DNA of 64,000 bases from Pseudomonadota bacterium (GTDB lineage: Bacteria > Pseudomonadota > Gammaproteobacteria > Xanthomonadales > Xanthomonadaceae), in assembly GCA_018242425.1 (NCBI GenBank), contig JAFEBX010000014.1:1-64000 (forward strand), in the 5' to 3' direction. Both the position numbers and the translations under genes were made by a program. The notes under the pieces are model-generated. The model worked only from the letters and a program-made list of their open reading frames with translations, did no database searches and was not told the origin of the DNA. The stretch's first letter is position 1, and each line of letters opens with the position of its first letter. Shown one piece after another: positions 1 through 9,509 of this stretch.

Positions 1-1
1 A

Positions 2-286
2 CGCGTCGAAGCCGAACGTGCCGAAGCCGAACGTGCCGAAGCCGAACGTGCCGAAGCCGAACGTGCCGAAGCCGAACGTGCCGAAGCCGAACGCGCCGAA
101 GCCGAGCGCCTCGAAGCCGAACGCGTCGAAGCCGAACGTGTCGAAGCCGAACGTGTCGAAGCCGAACGTGTCGAAGCCGAACGTGTCGAAGCCGAACGCG
201 TCGAAGCCGAACGCGTCGAAGCCGAACGCGTCGAAGCCGAACGTGTCGAAGCCGAACGTGTCGAAGCCGAACGCGCCGAAGCCGAA
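2..286 (+). repeat. 15-bp in-frame minisatellite inside chpA, 19 copies
   Basis: Nineteen tandem 15-bp units (consensus CGTGYCGAAGCCGAA) run from the left edge, followed by a degenerate unit at 287. Each encodes Arg-(Ala/Val/Leu)-Glu-Ala-Glu. Copies 2-7 use GCC (Ala) at codon 2, copy 8 uses CTC (Leu), copies 1 and 9-18 use GTC (Val), and copy 19 uses GCC. These blocks suggest recent expansion of local variants. Because the unit is a multiple of three, gain or loss of copies keeps the frame. The array may continue to the left of the window. Confidence 0.95.
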
Positions 287-2881
287 CGTGCCCGTGTCCA
301 GGCCGAAGAAGAAGCCGAATACGCCCGCCTCGAAGCCGAATATGCCGAACAGGCCCGCCGCGAGCACGAACAGGCGCAGGCCTCGGCGCACGAAGGCGAA
401 ACTGCCGAAGTCGTTGCGGCGCTGACCGCGGCCGCGATCGCCGGTGCCGCCGACGTCGCCCACGAGGAACATGTCGAAACCACGCAACTGGCGCCGGCCG
501 CTGCGACGCATACCCATGGCGTCGACCTCGGACCCGAGCATCCGCTCGATGTCGCCAGCCTCGACCACGAATTGCTCGACATCTTTGTCGAGGAAAGCAA
601 CGACCTGCTCGACAATTCCGACAGCCTGCTGGCGCGCCTGCGCGGCAATCCGGAAGACCTCGAAACGGTCACGGCGTTGCAGCGCGATCTCCACACCCTG
701 AAGGGTGGCGCTCGCATGGCCGGCGTGATGTCGATCGGCGACCTCGGCCACTCGATGGAAACGCTGCTGGAGTCGGTGGCGGAACGCCGCACCCAGCTTG
801 GCAGCGATGGCGTGCCCTTGCTGGAACGCGGCCTCGACACCCTGCGTGCGATGACCGAACGCGTGGCCGCCCGCAAGTCGTCGCAGACGCCAGGCGAGCT
901 GGTCGCGCAGATGACCGCGCGCGCGCGCGGCATCATCGCGGCGACGCCGGACGCCGAGACTGCCGCCGAACCGGCGAAGGCCGTGCTGCCGGAACTGTCG
1001 GCGCCGATCATGGAGACCGCGCTCGACCGCGAAACCGCGGAAGGCGGCCAGGTGCGTTCGCAGGAACAGGTGCGCATCCGCGCCGACCTGCTGGAACGCC
1101 TGGTGAACTACGCCGGCGAAGTGGCGATCTATCGCTCGCGACTGGAGCAGCAGCTCGGCGCGTTCCGCGCGGCGATGGGCGAAATGGAGCAGACCAACCT
1201 GCGTCTGCGCGACCAGCTGCGCCGCCTCGACCTGGAAACGGAAGCGCAGATCGTCGCCCGCCACCATCGCGAACAGGAAGCGCACAACCCCGCGTTCGAC
1301 CCGCTGGAACTCGATCGTTATTCGACGCTGCAGCAGCTGACCCGCGGCCTCAACGAATCGGCGTCCGACATGTCGACGCTGCAGGGTTCGCTGGAAGACC
1401 TGACCCGCCAGTACGAAGCGCTGCTGCGCCAGCAGTCGCGCGTGTCGACCGATCTCCAGGAAGGCTTGATGCGCACGCGCATGATGCCGTTCGAGACCGT
1501 GCTGCCGCGCCTGCGCCGCGTGGTTCGCCAGGCCGCCGGCGAAACCGGCAAGCAGGCCCAGTTGCTGGTGACCGGCGCGGAGAACGAACTCGACCGCAAC
1601 GTTCTCGAGCGCATGACCGCGCCGCTTGAACATGTCCTGCGCAACGCGCTCGCCCACGGCATCGAATCGCCGAAGGCACGCCGCGCCGCCGGCAAGCCTG
1701 AAGAAGGCCGCGTCGAGATCAACGTGCGCCACGAAGGTTCGGAAGTGGTGTTGGCCATCCACGACGACGGCGCCGGCATCAACCGCAAGGCGATCCGTGC
1801 GCGCGCCGAGGAACGCGGCCTGCTGCAGCCAGGCGCGGATGTCGCCGGCGAGGAGATCGACCGCTTCATCCTCCAGCCGGGCTTCTCCACCGCCAGCGAA
1901 GTCAGCCAGCTGGCTGGCCGCGGCGTCGGCATGGACGTGGTCCACAACGAAATCCGCCAGCTCGGCGGTTCGCTCGACATCGCCTCGGAAACCGGCAAGA
2001 ACACCCGCTTCTCGCTGCGCCTGCCGCAGACGATGGCGGTGACGCAGGCGGTGTTCGTGCGCATCGGTGAAACCACCTACGCGGTGCCGATTGCTTCGGT
2101 GCGCGGCGTCAGCCGCATCTCGCGCGGCGAGTACGCCAGCGGCGCGCAGCATCGCTACGGCAGCGAAGAGTTCACCGTCTTCGATCTCGGCTTGCTGCTT
2201 GGCCAGCCGATGCTCAAGGCGGAAGAACACCTGCAGGTGCCGCTGCTGCTGATCGGTTCCGGTGAACTGAAGGCGGCGGTCGGCGTCGACCAGATCCTCG
2301 GCAACCGCGAAATCGTGGTGAAGCCGCTCGGTCCGCAGCTGGCATCGATCCCCGGCATTTTCGGCGCAACCGTCATGGGCGACGGCTCGGTCGTGGTCAT
2401 CCTCGACGTCGCGCCGCTGGCTCGCCGTTACGCTGCGCGTCCGCAGCACGAAGTGGAAGCCGAGGCGGCGGTGCAGGCGCACGAAGCCGCCGAGACCCAC
2501 GTGGTTCCGGTGGTGATGGTGGTGGACGATTCCGTCACCATGCGCAAGGTCACCGGTCGCGTGCTGGAACGCAATGGCTACGAAGTGATGACCGCGAAGG
2601 ATGGCGTCGATGCGCTGGAGCGGATGGCCGAGCGCGTGCCCGACCTGATGCTGCTCGACATCGAAATGCCGCGCATGGACGGCTACGAGCTGGCGACGCA
2701 GATGCGCCGCGACGCCCGACTGCGCGACGTGCCGATCATCATGATCACTTCGCGTACCGGCGAGAAGCACCGCGAGCGCGCATTCGAAATCGGCGTCAAC
2801 CGCTACCTCGGCAAGCCGTACCAGGAGCCGGAACTGATGCGCAACGTGTCCGAACTGCTTGAGTTGTCTGGTGAGCGCTGA
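2..2881 (+). CDS. chpA: ChpA-type chemotaxis histidine kinase / response regulator hybrid (5' end outside window)
   Basis: Hybrid kinase of a Chp/Pil chemosensory pathway, which in relatives controls type IV pilus twitching; it phosphorylates its receiver and partner regulators. The frame is open from the left edge, giving 959 C-terminal residues of a larger protein. In order: a 19-copy Arg-x-Glu-Ala-Glu repeat (fragment residues 1-95), an acidic Ala/Glu linker, an HPt domain with phosphorylatable His231 in HTLKGG, a dimerisation helix ([10 protein letters not shown]), a CheA-type ATPase with N-box [10 protein letters not shown], a CheW-like domain, and a C-terminal receiver with phospho-acceptor Asp886 ([12 protein letters not shown]) and the conserved Lys in YLGKPYQ. 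A TTG at 572 is only an internal codon. The stop overlaps the GTG start of the next gene (2871) by 11 bp, so the pair is probably translationally coupled. Recognition of the family is firm; the symbol is by resemblance. Confidence 0.9.
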   Translation, partial: RVEAERAEAERAEAERAEAERAEAERAEAERAEAERLEAERVEAERVEAERVEAERVEAERVEAERVEAERVEAERVEAERVEAERVEAERAEAERARVQAEEEAEYARLEAEYAEQARREHEQAQASAHEGETAEVVAALTAAAIAGAADVAHEEHVETTQLAPAAATHTHGVDLGPEHPLDVASLDHELLDIFVEESNDLLDNSDSLLARLRGNPEDLETVTALQRDLHTLKGGARMAGVMSIGDLGHSMETLLESVAERRTQLGSDGVPLLERGLDTLRAMTERVAARKSSQTPGELVAQMTARARGIIAATPDAETAAEPAKAVLPELSAPIMETALDRETAEGGQVRSQEQVRIRADLLERLVNYAGEVAIYRSRLEQQLGAFRAAMGEMEQTNLRLRDQLRRLDLETEAQIVARHHREQEAHNPAFDPLELDRYSTLQQLTRGLNESASDMSTLQGSLEDLTRQYEALLRQQSRVSTDLQEGLMRTRMMPFETVLPRLRRVVRQAAGETGKQAQLLVTGAENELDRNVLERMTAPLEHVLRNALAHGIESPKARRAAGKPEEGRVEINVRHEGSEVVLAIHDDGAGINRKAIRARAEERGLLQPGADVAGEEIDRFILQPGFSTASEVSQLAGRGVGMDVVHNEIRQLGGSLDIASETGKNTRFSLRLPQTMAVTQAVFVRIGETTYAVPIASVRGVSRISRGEYASGAQHRYGSEEFTVFDLGLLLGQPMLKAEEHLQVPLLLIGSGELKAAVGVDQILGNREIVVKPLGPQLASIPGIFGATVMGDGSVVVILDVAPLARRYAARPQHEVEAEAAVQAHEAAETHVVPVVMVVDDSVTMRKVTGRVLERNGYEVMTAKDGVDALERMAERVPDLMLLDIEMPRMDGYELATQMRRDARLRDVPIIMITSRTGEKHRERAFEIGVNRYLGKPYQEPELMRNVSELLELSGER

Positions 2882-4622
2882 CCGCCACGCCACTGTCCTG
2901 TTGGGCCGTCCGGGCGAACTGCGCGATCGCCTGGAGGCGGCGCTGCGCGAAGCCGGCGCCGACATCGCGCTGGTGGTGGATCCCGTGCAGGGGGATGCCG
3001 CGCAGGTCCAGGCGCAGTCGCCGCGCAATGTCGTGGTGCTGATGGAGCCGGGCGTGGAAGAAGCGCTTGATGCGCGTTTCGACGCATTGTTCGATGATCC
3101 CGGCATCGAGCTCCTGTTCGAGGAAGCGAGCGTGCTGGCATCGCGCCAGGGCTGGGACCTCGCGCGCTGGGGCAGGCATCTGTCTGCAAAGCTGCGCGGC
3201 AGCCATGACGTGTTGCCGGAAGGGCATGGCGATGACGCAGGGTTCGTCGCGCCGTTGCCGCGCGACGCGCTGAAGCCGAAGGCGGAACAGCCCGAACCGG
3301 AACCGGAACCGGAACGGCCGGACCCTATCGAGGCGGCCGTAATGTCGGTGCCGGAAGAACAACATGCGCCGATGCCCGAGGCATCGGTGCACATGCTGCT
3401 GGACGATGCGCCCGCGCAACCGGAACACGAGGCCGCGACGCAGGCATCCGAAGCTGCAGAGACCCTGGTGGTGGAGCATCAGGATTTCGTCGAGGCACCG
3501 ATCGAAATCGTCGGGATGACCGAAGTGCCGGCGCAGCCGGAACAGGCGCCGGGGCTGGAAGGCCACGACTGGGCGCCAGTGCATTCCGAAGAGAAGGCGC
3601 CGGCGGCAGCCGCAGTCGATTTCGCCAACGATGGCCTCGATTACCTTGAGCCCGTGAAGCGGATCCCGCATGGTGGCGGCGAACACCATGTCGAGGCTTT
3701 CGATCCCTCCATGTTCATGGACGCCGCGCATCACTTGCCCGATGCCGAGGCCATTCCGCTGGAACCGCTGGAAGCCCTTGACCCGGTTGACGACATCGCG
3801 CATCCGCATGGCGACGTGATTGCGCTGGAGCCGACACCGTCGACCGACGCGCAGCCACTCAAACTGGCTTCGGCCGCGAGCATGGATGCGCCTGACATGA
3901 AGGCGGCGCCGCTGCACGAAACCTGGTCGCTGATCGATCACGACGACGCCCCGGCCGCCCCGCCGCCTGCGACACCGATGGCGGGCAGCGCATCGCGCCT
4001 GGACGGCATGTCGATGGTCGATGACGGCACCATCGGGCTCGAAGTCGCCGAGAGTGGCGGGCCGGCATCGACCCTGAGCATCACCGGAACGCGAGGTGCG
4101 GTGTTGATCGTCGCCGGTGTCGGCGGACCCGATCCACTGCGCGCGCTGCTCGGCCAGTTGCAGGACGATTTCCCGCGCCCGATCCTGATCCAGCAACACC
4201 TCGACGCCGGCAACTACGATCGCCTTGCGCGCCAGATGGAGCGTGCCACGCGCCTGAAGGTGCAGCTGGCGGCCCCAGGCATGGCGATGGAAGACAACAC
4301 GGTTTACGTGTTGCCGACTTCGGTGGGCCTGGAAGAGGGTGCCGGTGGACTGGCATTCGTCGACATGCCGCAGGTGCGCGGATTCGCCGACGTCACCTCG
4401 AGGCTCGATCCGGCCGACAGCGCATTGCTGGTGCTGAGCGGCGCACCCACCGATTTCATCGAAGAAGCGCTGCGCTTCAAGGTCGCCGGGGCCTGGGTCG
4501 CGACCCAGGCCGAGCATGGCTGTTTCGACCACGCGGTGCCGGCGATCGTTGCCGCGCGTGGTGCCGAAATCGCCGAGCCGTTGGTGCTGGCGCAGAAACT
4601 CAACGCACGTTGGCACGCATGA
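2871..4622 (+). CDS. chpB: CheB-like protein (ChpB) with an apparently non-catalytic methylesterase domain
   Basis: 583 aa, between ChpA and ChpC, where a CheB-type methylesterase of the Chp pathway is expected. A short N-terminal region without a clear receiver Asp is followed by a long acidic, Pro/Ala-rich linker (about residues 140-400) and a C-terminal CheB-fold domain (about 405-583). Catalytic His (His443 in IQQHL) and Asp (Asp528 in SGAPTDF) have counterparts. The nucleophile motif, normally GASTGG, reads AGVGGP, placing Gly416 at the serine position, and the usual GMGxDG motif is degraded. Methylesterase activity is therefore doubtful and a regulatory role is possible. I chose GTG 2871 because it overlaps the chpA stop; an in-frame TTG at 2859 would add four residues. 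Confidence 0.75.
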   Translation: MSADRHATVLLGRPGELRDRLEAALREAGADIALVVDPVQGDAAQVQAQSPRNVVVLMEPGVEEALDARFDALFDDPGIELLFEEASVLASRQGWDLARWGRHLSAKLRGSHDVLPEGHGDDAGFVAPLPRDALKPKAEQPEPEPEPERPDPIEAAVMSVPEEQHAPMPEASVHMLLDDAPAQPEHEAATQASEAAETLVVEHQDFVEAPIEIVGMTEVPAQPEQAPGLEGHDWAPVHSEEKAPAAAAVDFANDGLDYLEPVKRIPHGGGEHHVEAFDPSMFMDAAHHLPDAEAIPLEPLEALDPVDDIAHPHGDVIALEPTPSTDAQPLKLASAASMDAPDMKAAPLHETWSLIDHDDAPAAPPPATPMAGSASRLDGMSMVDDGTIGLEVAESGGPASTLSITGTRGAVLIVAGVGGPDPLRALLGQLQDDFPRPILIQQHLDAGNYDRLARQMERATRLKVQLAAPGMAMEDNTVYVLPTSVGLEEGAGGLAFVDMPQVRGFADVTSRLDPADSALLVLSGAPTDFIEEALRFKVAGAWVATQAEHGCFDHAVPAIVAARGAEIAEPLVLAQKLNARWHA

Positions 4623-4629
4623 GGCAGCC

Positions 4630-5109
4630 ATGAACGAACTTCCGAACAGCCTGCGTGGCGTGCTGATCCAGGCGGCCGGCAGCCAGTTGCTGCTGCCCAA
4701 CGCCGCCGTCGCCGAAGTCTTGTCCTATTCCGATCCGGAGCCGATCGCCAATGCGCCGACATGGTTGCTGGGGCGCGTGCGCTGGCGCGGCTGGCAGGTG
4801 CCGCTGGTCGATTTCTCGCGGCTCGATGGCAGTGCATCCGCCGGGCCTGCTGCCGCTGGCGGCCGTCGCCGCGTGCTGGTGGTGAAAGCACCGGGAGGCC
4901 ATGCGCGCCTGCCGTACTTCGCCTTCCTGGCCGACGGCTTCCCGCGCCTGATGAGCCTGTCGGAAGCAACGCTGGAAACGCTGGCCGAATCCTCGGAACC
5001 GGGAAGCTGCATCTTCGCGCGCGTCGCCATCAATGACGAGAATGCGGTGGTGCCGGACATGGATGCGGTCGAATCGCGCCTGCGCAGCGAGCTGCCCGAA
5101 GCCGCTTAA
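4630..5109 (+). CDS. chpC: CheW-domain coupling protein (ChpC-like)
   Basis: 159 aa, essentially one CheW domain (residues 5-150), which in Chp systems couples chemoreceptors to the ChpA kinase in the cytoplasm. Visible signs are the CheW-like beta pattern with LLLPNAAVAEVLSY near the start, a GRVRWRGWQVPLVDF strand pair and a C-terminal VVPDMDAVESRL helix. ATG 4630 lies seven bases after the chpB stop and is preceded by GAGGCAGCC. It is the last gene of the Chp cluster on this side: its stop overlaps the stop of rsmE, which is read toward it. A second CheW protein (PilI) would be expected outside the window. Confidence 0.85.
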   Translation: MNELPNSLRGVLIQAAGSQLLLPNAAVAEVLSYSDPEPIANAPTWLLGRVRWRGWQVPLVDFSRLDGSASAGPAAAGGRRRVLVVKAPGGHARLPYFAFLADGFPRLMSLSEATLETLAESSEPGSCIFARVAINDENAVVPDMDAVESRLRSELPEAA

Positions 5110-5840
5110 TCAAAATCGCCGTGTAGTGCCTGCATCGCCGCGATTGCGGCCAGCCCTGCAGTTTCCGTGCGCAGCACGCGCGGGCCGAGGCGGACGCCGA
5201 GGAAGCCTTGTGCTTCCAGCAGTGAACGGTCCTGCGGCGACCAGCCGCCTTCGGGACCGACTGCCAGCACGATGTCGCGTTGATCCGTCGCGAGCACCGT
5301 CCGGAAATTCATCGACGCGACCGGATCCAGCAGCAGTCGTACCGTTGGCGCCAAAGTCGCCAGTGCATTCGCCAGCGACACTGGTGGCTGCACGTCCGGC
5401 ACGAGCGCGCGACCGCTTTGTTCACAGGCGGAGACCACCACGCCGCGCCAGTGTTCCAGGCGCTTGGCGGCGCGCGCGCCATCCAGTTTCACTTCGCTGC
5501 GATCGCTGAAAACCGGTGCGAACGCAGTGACGCCGAGTTCCGTGCCCTTTTGCAGGATCAGGTCCATCTTCTCGCCGCGCGCCACGCCCTGCAGCAGGGT
5601 GATGCGCAATGGCGATTCATTGGCGGGCGTGCGCACCTCGCCGATCCGCACCCTGGCTCCGCGCTTGTCGATCGCGACGAGTTGCGCATCGGCTTCATGG
5701 CCACGGCCGTCGAAGACCACGCAACTGTCGCCGGCCTGAAGGCGCAATACGCGGGTCAAATGCGCCGCGGATGTTTCCGGCAGCGCGAGCTCCGCGCCAG
5801 CGCGCAATCCGGCGTCGACATGAACGCGGGTCAGGCGCAT
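5106..5840 (-). CDS. rsmE: 16S rRNA m3U1498 methyltransferase RsmE
   Basis: 244 aa, the usual length of RsmE, which methylates N3 of U1498 in 16S rRNA using S-adenosylmethionine. The N-terminal PUA-like part (residues 1-70, HLTRVLRL) is followed by a SPOUT/trefoil-knot domain with the family motifs QKGTELGV, LAVGPEGGWS and RLGPRVLRTETAGL, which form the SAM pocket. Its first codons overlap the end of bioA by 10 bp, so it is probably translated after bioA on one message. The two functions are unrelated. Confidence 0.95.
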   Translation of the reverse strand: MRLTRVHVDAGLRAGAELALPETSAAHLTRVLRLQAGDSCVVFDGRGHEADAQLVAIDKRGARVRIGEVRTPANESPLRITLLQGVARGEKMDLILQKGTELGVTAFAPVFSDRSEVKLDGARAAKRLEHWRGVVVSACEQSGRALVPDVQPPVSLANALATLAPTVRLLLDPVASMNFRTVLATDQRDIVLAVGPEGGWSPQDRSLLEAQGFLGVRLGPRVLRTETAGLAAIAAMQALHGDFD

Positions 5841-7228
5841 GCGGTGACCTCGCGAATGGTCGTGGCGGTGACGTCGGCGAGTTGCGCGAGCGCGTCGTCA
5901 TCGATGCAATAGGGCGGCATCCAGTAGAGGATGTCGCCGAGCGGGCGCAGCACCACGCCACGGGCGAGTGCCGCGCGATAGGCCTGCAATCCGATGCGCA
6001 GCGATGGATCGAATGGTGTCGTCTTGTTTCCGTCGCGGGTGAGTTCGAAGGCGACGACCATGCCGCACTGGCGGGCATCGGCGACGTGGGGCAGGGCGGC
6101 GATGTCTTTCGCGAGTTCGCCCATCCGCATTGACGTCGTGCGATTGCGTTCGAGCACGTCGTCCTGGTCGAAGATCGCCAACGACGCCAGCCCGGCGGCG
6201 CAGCCCAGCGGATTGCCGGTGTAGCTGTGCGAATGCAGGAAGGCGCGTTCGCGCGAATCATCGAGGAAACCGTCGTAGATCGCCTGCGTCGCCAGTGTCG
6301 CGGCCAGCGGCATGAAGCCGCCGGTCAGGCCTTTCGACACGCACATCAGGTCGGGCTGGATGCCGGCCTGCTCGCAGGCGAACAGCGTGCCGGTACGGCC
6401 GAAGCCGCTGGCGATCTCGTCGGCGATCAGGAAGATGCCGTGGGCATCGCAAAGTTCGCGCACGCGCCTGAGATATGCGGGGTGGTGCATGCGCATGCCG
6501 CCCGCGCATTGCAGCAACGGTTCGACGATCAGCGCGCAAACCTCCTGCCCATGCACGTCGAGCAGGCTGGCCAGCACGTCGGCCGCTTCCAGTGCGCACG
6601 CCTCGGCGGTCTGGCCCGGGCGGGCATCGTAGGCATCGGGTGATGGCGCGAAGATCGCTTCCGCCAACAGCGGCGCGTAGATGCGCCGATACAACGGAAT
6701 GTCGCCAACCGCGAGTGCGCCCAGCGTTTCGCCGTGATAGCCGTTGTGCAACGCGATGAACTTGTGGCGCTCCGTTTCGCCGCGATTGCGGAACCAGTGG
6801 AAGGCCATCTTCAACGCGACTTCCACCGCCGCCGAACCGTTGTCGGCGTAGAACACTTTCGCCAGCGGATCGCGCCCTGCCTGTCGCGGCGCGCGCGCCA
6901 GCAGTTGCTCGGCCAGGGCGATCGCCGACGGATGGGTGAACCCGGCCAGCAGCACATGTTCGAGCGTGCGCGCCTGTTCGGCGATCGCCGCGGCGATGCG
7001 CGGTTCGCCGTGTCCGTGGATATTGGTCCACCAGCTCGATACCGCATCGAGATAGCGACGGCCATCGGCGCCGACCAGCCATGCGCCTTCCCCGCGCACC
7101 ACCGGAACCAGCGGCAGCAAGCCGGGGTGTTCGCGCATCTGCGTGCATGGGTGCCAGACAGCGGCCAGGTCGCGTTCGACGAGGTCGTGCTCGGCTATCA
7201 TCACTGGCTCATGGACAACGTTCGACAT
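5831..7228 (-). CDS. bioA: adenosylmethionine-8-amino-7-oxononanoate aminotransferase BioA
   Basis: 465 aa class-III PLP aminotransferase of biotin synthesis. It converts KAPA to DAPA with SAM as amino donor. Marks of the family are WHPCTQM near the N-terminus, YLDAVSSWWTNIHGHG, the PLP-phosphate region NGSAAVEVALKMA, the cofactor-contacting Asp in LIADEIASGFGRTG and the Schiff-base Lys in VSKGLTGGFMPL. The start is ambiguous: ATG 7228 gives 465 aa, ATG 7201 gives 456 aa beginning MIAEHDLVER. Only 38 bp (or 65 bp) then separate it from divergently read nudE, so the two promoters must overlap. No other biotin gene is in the window. Confidence 0.95.
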   Translation of the reverse strand: MSNVVHEPVMIAEHDLVERDLAAVWHPCTQMREHPGLLPLVPVVRGEGAWLVGADGRRYLDAVSSWWTNIHGHGEPRIAAAIAEQARTLEHVLLAGFTHPSAIALAEQLLARAPRQAGRDPLAKVFYADNGSAAVEVALKMAFHWFRNRGETERHKFIALHNGYHGETLGALAVGDIPLYRRIYAPLLAEAIFAPSPDAYDARPGQTAEACALEAADVLASLLDVHGQEVCALIVEPLLQCAGGMRMHHPAYLRRVRELCDAHGIFLIADEIASGFGRTGTLFACEQAGIQPDLMCVSKGLTGGFMPLAATLATQAIYDGFLDDSRERAFLHSHSYTGNPLGCAAGLASLAIFDQDDVLERNRTTSMRMGELAKDIAALPHVADARQCGMVVAFELTRDGNKTTPFDPSLRIGLQAYRAALARGVVLRPLGDILYWMPPYCIDDDALAQLADVTATTIREVTACA

Positions 7229-7266
7229 CCGCTGATTATCGCCCGGAGTGGCTGGCAGGTCTCGTC

Positions 7267-7818
7267 ATGAGCCAACGCCTCCCCATCGTCCATGCCCGCC
7301 GCCAGCGCGACGACGGACGCGGCCGCATCGTCGAGGACGTCGACCTCGAATTCGGCAATGGCGAGCGCCGCATCTTCCATCGCGTGCTGGCCCCCGGTCC
7401 CGGCGCGGTCGCCGTGGTGCCGATGCTCGATGACGAGACGGTGCTGCTGGTGCGCGAGTACGCCGCCGGCGTGCATCGTTACGAGCTCGGGCTGGTGAAG
7501 GGTCGGATCGACGACGGCGAAACCGCCGAGGAAGCCGCGAATCGCGAATTGATGGAAGAGGCCGGCTATGGTGCACGCCGCATCGAGGTGATGCGCATGC
7601 TGAGCCTGGCGCCGACCTACATGGAACACCAGACCGCGCTGGTGCTGGCGCGCGATCTCTACCCGGCGAAGCTGCAGGGCGACGAGCCGGAAGAACTGGA
7701 AGTGGTGCCGTGGAAGCTGGCCGATCTCGGCGAGCTGGCATTGCGCGACGACAGCTCGGAAGGTCGCAGTCTGGCGGGATTGTTCATCGCCCGCGAATGG
7801 CTGGCGAAGCACGGATGA
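7267..7818 (+). CDS. nudE: ADP-compound NUDIX hydrolase NudE
   Basis: 183 aa NUDIX hydrolase closely matching NudE, which cleaves ADP-ribose, NADH and diadenosine polyphosphates to AMP plus a phosphate ester. The full NUDIX box is visible: GRIDDGETAEEAANRELMEE, followed by AGY. Flanking family motifs are VDLEFGNGERR, LVREYAAGVHRYELGLVKG and LAPTYMEH. Its TGA overlaps the ATG of cysQ (ATGA), and cysQ overlaps mazG in the same way, giving a three-gene nucleotide-cleaning operon. Confidence 0.93.
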   Translation: MSQRLPIVHARRQRDDGRGRIVEDVDLEFGNGERRIFHRVLAPGPGAVAVVPMLDDETVLLVREYAAGVHRYELGLVKGRIDDGETAEEAANRELMEEAGYGARRIEVMRMLSLAPTYMEHQTALVLARDLYPAKLQGDEPEELEVVPWKLADLGELALRDDSSEGRSLAGLFIAREWLAKHG

Positions 7819-8606
7819 TCGTTGATGCAGGGCTTCGCGACGGCGTCGCCGCGTTGGCGCAGCAGGCGGCGCAACGCATCCTTGCGGTCTATGCCGATGC
7901 CTTCGACGTCACCCGCAAGGCTGACGCCAGCCCGCTCACCGAAGCCGATCTCGCCTCGCATCGTTGCATCGTCGACGGCTTGACGGCGCTCACGCCCGAC
8001 ATCCCGGTGCTGTCGGAAGAATCGCCGGATGCACACAAGGCGCGGCGTCGCGACTGGTCGCGCCTGTGGCTGGTCGATCCGCTCGACGGTACCCGCGAAT
8101 TCGTCAAGCGCAACGGCGAGTTCTGCATCTGCATCGCGTTGATCGAGGGCGATGTCGCGGTCTTCGGCTTGATCCAGCAACCGGTCAGCGGGCTGCTCTG
8201 GTATGGCGCACCGGGGCAGGGGGCATGGCGGCGCGAGAACGGCGTTGATGTTCCGTTGCACTATCAGCGCGGCGATGGCCCGTTGCGCGTGGCCGCGAGT
8301 CGCTCGCACCGCGATGCACGCACGCAGGCGCTGATCGATCGCATCGGCGACGTCGACACCGTGGCATGCGGTTCCGCGCTCAAGTTCTGCAGGATCGCCG
8401 AAGGCGCCATCGATCTCTATCCGCGTTTTGGCCCCACCAGCGAATGGGACACCGCCGCGGGACAGGCCATCGTCGAGGGCGTCGGTGGCGCGGTGCTGGA
8501 TCCGCAAGGCCGGCCGCTGCGCTACAACCGCCGCGACACCTTGCTCAACGGCGATTTCATGGCGATGGGCGATCCCGCATTGCCGTGGCACGACTGGCTG
8601 GAATGA
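7815..8606 (+). CDS. cysQ: 3'(2'),5'-bisphosphate nucleotidase CysQ
   Basis: 263 aa inositol-monophosphatase-fold phosphatase. CysQ hydrolyses 3'-phosphoadenosine 5'-phosphate to AMP, removing a by-product of sulfate assimilation. Metal-binding motifs are present in order: the acidic pair in VLSEESPD, WLVDPLDGTREFV and the C-terminal SEWDTAAGQAIVE. ATG 7815 overlaps the nudE stop by four bases and the gene ends overlapping the mazG start, so it is the middle gene of the operon. Confidence 0.93.
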   Translation: MIVDAGLRDGVAALAQQAAQRILAVYADAFDVTRKADASPLTEADLASHRCIVDGLTALTPDIPVLSEESPDAHKARRRDWSRLWLVDPLDGTREFVKRNGEFCICIALIEGDVAVFGLIQQPVSGLLWYGAPGQGAWRRENGVDVPLHYQRGDGPLRVAASRSHRDARTQALIDRIGDVDTVACGSALKFCRIAEGAIDLYPRFGPTSEWDTAAGQAIVEGVGGAVLDPQGRPLRYNRRDTLLNGDFMAMGDPALPWHDWLE

Positions 8607-9430
8607 TGACGATGACGAATGACGCGCCGAATGGCGATATCCAGCAGCTGATCGCGATCATGGCGCGCCTGCGCGATCCGAATGGCGGTTGCCCGTGGGA
8701 CCTCGAGCAGGATTTCTCGACCATCGCGCCGTACACCATCGAGGAAGCCTACGAAGTCGCCGATGCGATCGAGCGCGGCGACATGGCCGATCTTCGCGAC
8801 GAGCTCGGCGACCTGTTGCTGCAGGTGGCTTTCCACGCACGGATGGCGGAAGAAGCCGGTGCGTTCAAGTTCGAGGACGTCGTCGTCGCGATCTGCGACA
8901 AGATGGTGCGTCGCCATCCCCATGTGTTCGCCGGCGCCAGCGTCGAGGACGCCGATGCCCAGACGCGGGCATGGGAGAAACAGAAGGCTGCCGAACGCGC
9001 GGCGAAGGGCGAGGCCGACACCTCCGCGCTGGCCGGGATCGCGCGGGGGTTGCCGGAGTGGCAGCGCGCCGTGAAGCTGCAATCGCGGGCAGCGCGTACG
9101 GGCTTCGACTGGCCGGACCACCGCCCGGTCTTCGCCAAGCTGCGCGAGGAGCTGGACGAGCTGGAAGCCGAGTTCGACCGCGGCGAGCGCGACCAAGGTC
9201 ATTTGTGCGAGGAGCTGGGCGATGTCCTGTTCGTCGCGGCCAACCTGGCCCGTCACGCAGGGATCGATCCCGGCAACGCCCTGCGCGGGGCCAATGCCAA
9301 GTTCGAGCGGCGTTTCCGGGCAATGGAGGCGCTGGCCGCAGGGCAGGGCCGGGACTTCGCGGCCCTCGGGCTGGAAGGCCAGGAGCGCCTGTGGGGCGAG
9401 GTCAAGCGCGACGAGCTTACACAAAGCTGA
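8603..9430 (+). CDS. mazG: nucleoside triphosphate pyrophosphohydrolase MazG
   Basis: 275 aa, all-alpha NTP pyrophosphatase with two MazG repeats. It removes aberrant (d)NTPs and can lower (p)ppGpp. The catalytic repeat shows GCPWD, then TIEEAYEVADAIE and DELGDLLLQVAFH, which carry the metal-binding Glu and Asp residues. The second repeat shows LREELDELEAEF and CEELGDVLFVAANLARH. ATG 8603 overlaps the cysQ stop; a second ATG follows directly. The stop lies within the first copy of a 12-bp direct repeat that reappears before the next gene. Confidence 0.95.
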   Translation: MMTMTNDAPNGDIQQLIAIMARLRDPNGGCPWDLEQDFSTIAPYTIEEAYEVADAIERGDMADLRDELGDLLLQVAFHARMAEEAGAFKFEDVVVAICDKMVRRHPHVFAGASVEDADAQTRAWEKQKAAERAAKGEADTSALAGIARGLPEWQRAVKLQSRAARTGFDWPDHRPVFAKLREELDELEAEFDRGERDQGHLCEELGDVLFVAANLARHAGIDPGNALRGANAKFERRFRAMEALAAGQGRDFAALGLEGQERLWGEVKRDELTQS

Positions 9431-9494
9431 ATGTGACACATGGCCTTCACCCATCGTCCACAAACCGGTCGGCAGTCTTCTTCACAAAGCTGAA
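9420..9494 (+). promoter_or_regulatory. Pair of 12-bp direct repeats (CACAAAGCTGAA) upstream of the response-regulator gene
   Basis: CACAAAGCTGAA occurs exactly at 9420-9431 (across the mazG stop) and at 9483-9494, 63 bp apart start to start, close to six helical turns. The second copy ends 15 bp before the ATG of the OmpR-family regulator. OmpR-type regulators often bind direct repeats and regulate their own genes, so this is a candidate autoregulatory site. The binding protein is inferred, not shown. Confidence 0.4.
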
Positions 9495-9509
9495 AAGACA
9501 GGGGTTGCC

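Noticed and set aside
1..290. Tandem array that could be mistaken for a CRISPR
   Set aside because: Units are contiguous 15-mers without spacers and lie in a coding frame.
18..425. Open frame encoding a Pro-Lys-Pro-Asn-Val repeat protein
   Set aside because: It is the minisatellite read out of frame; the ChpA frame is open throughout, joins the kinase and gives a sensible charged helix.
2796..4700. Long antisense frame (634 aa) over chpB
   Set aside because: Mirror of a GC-rich coding region; composition His/Arg-rich and no domain, while the sense strand encodes a recognisable CheB-like protein.
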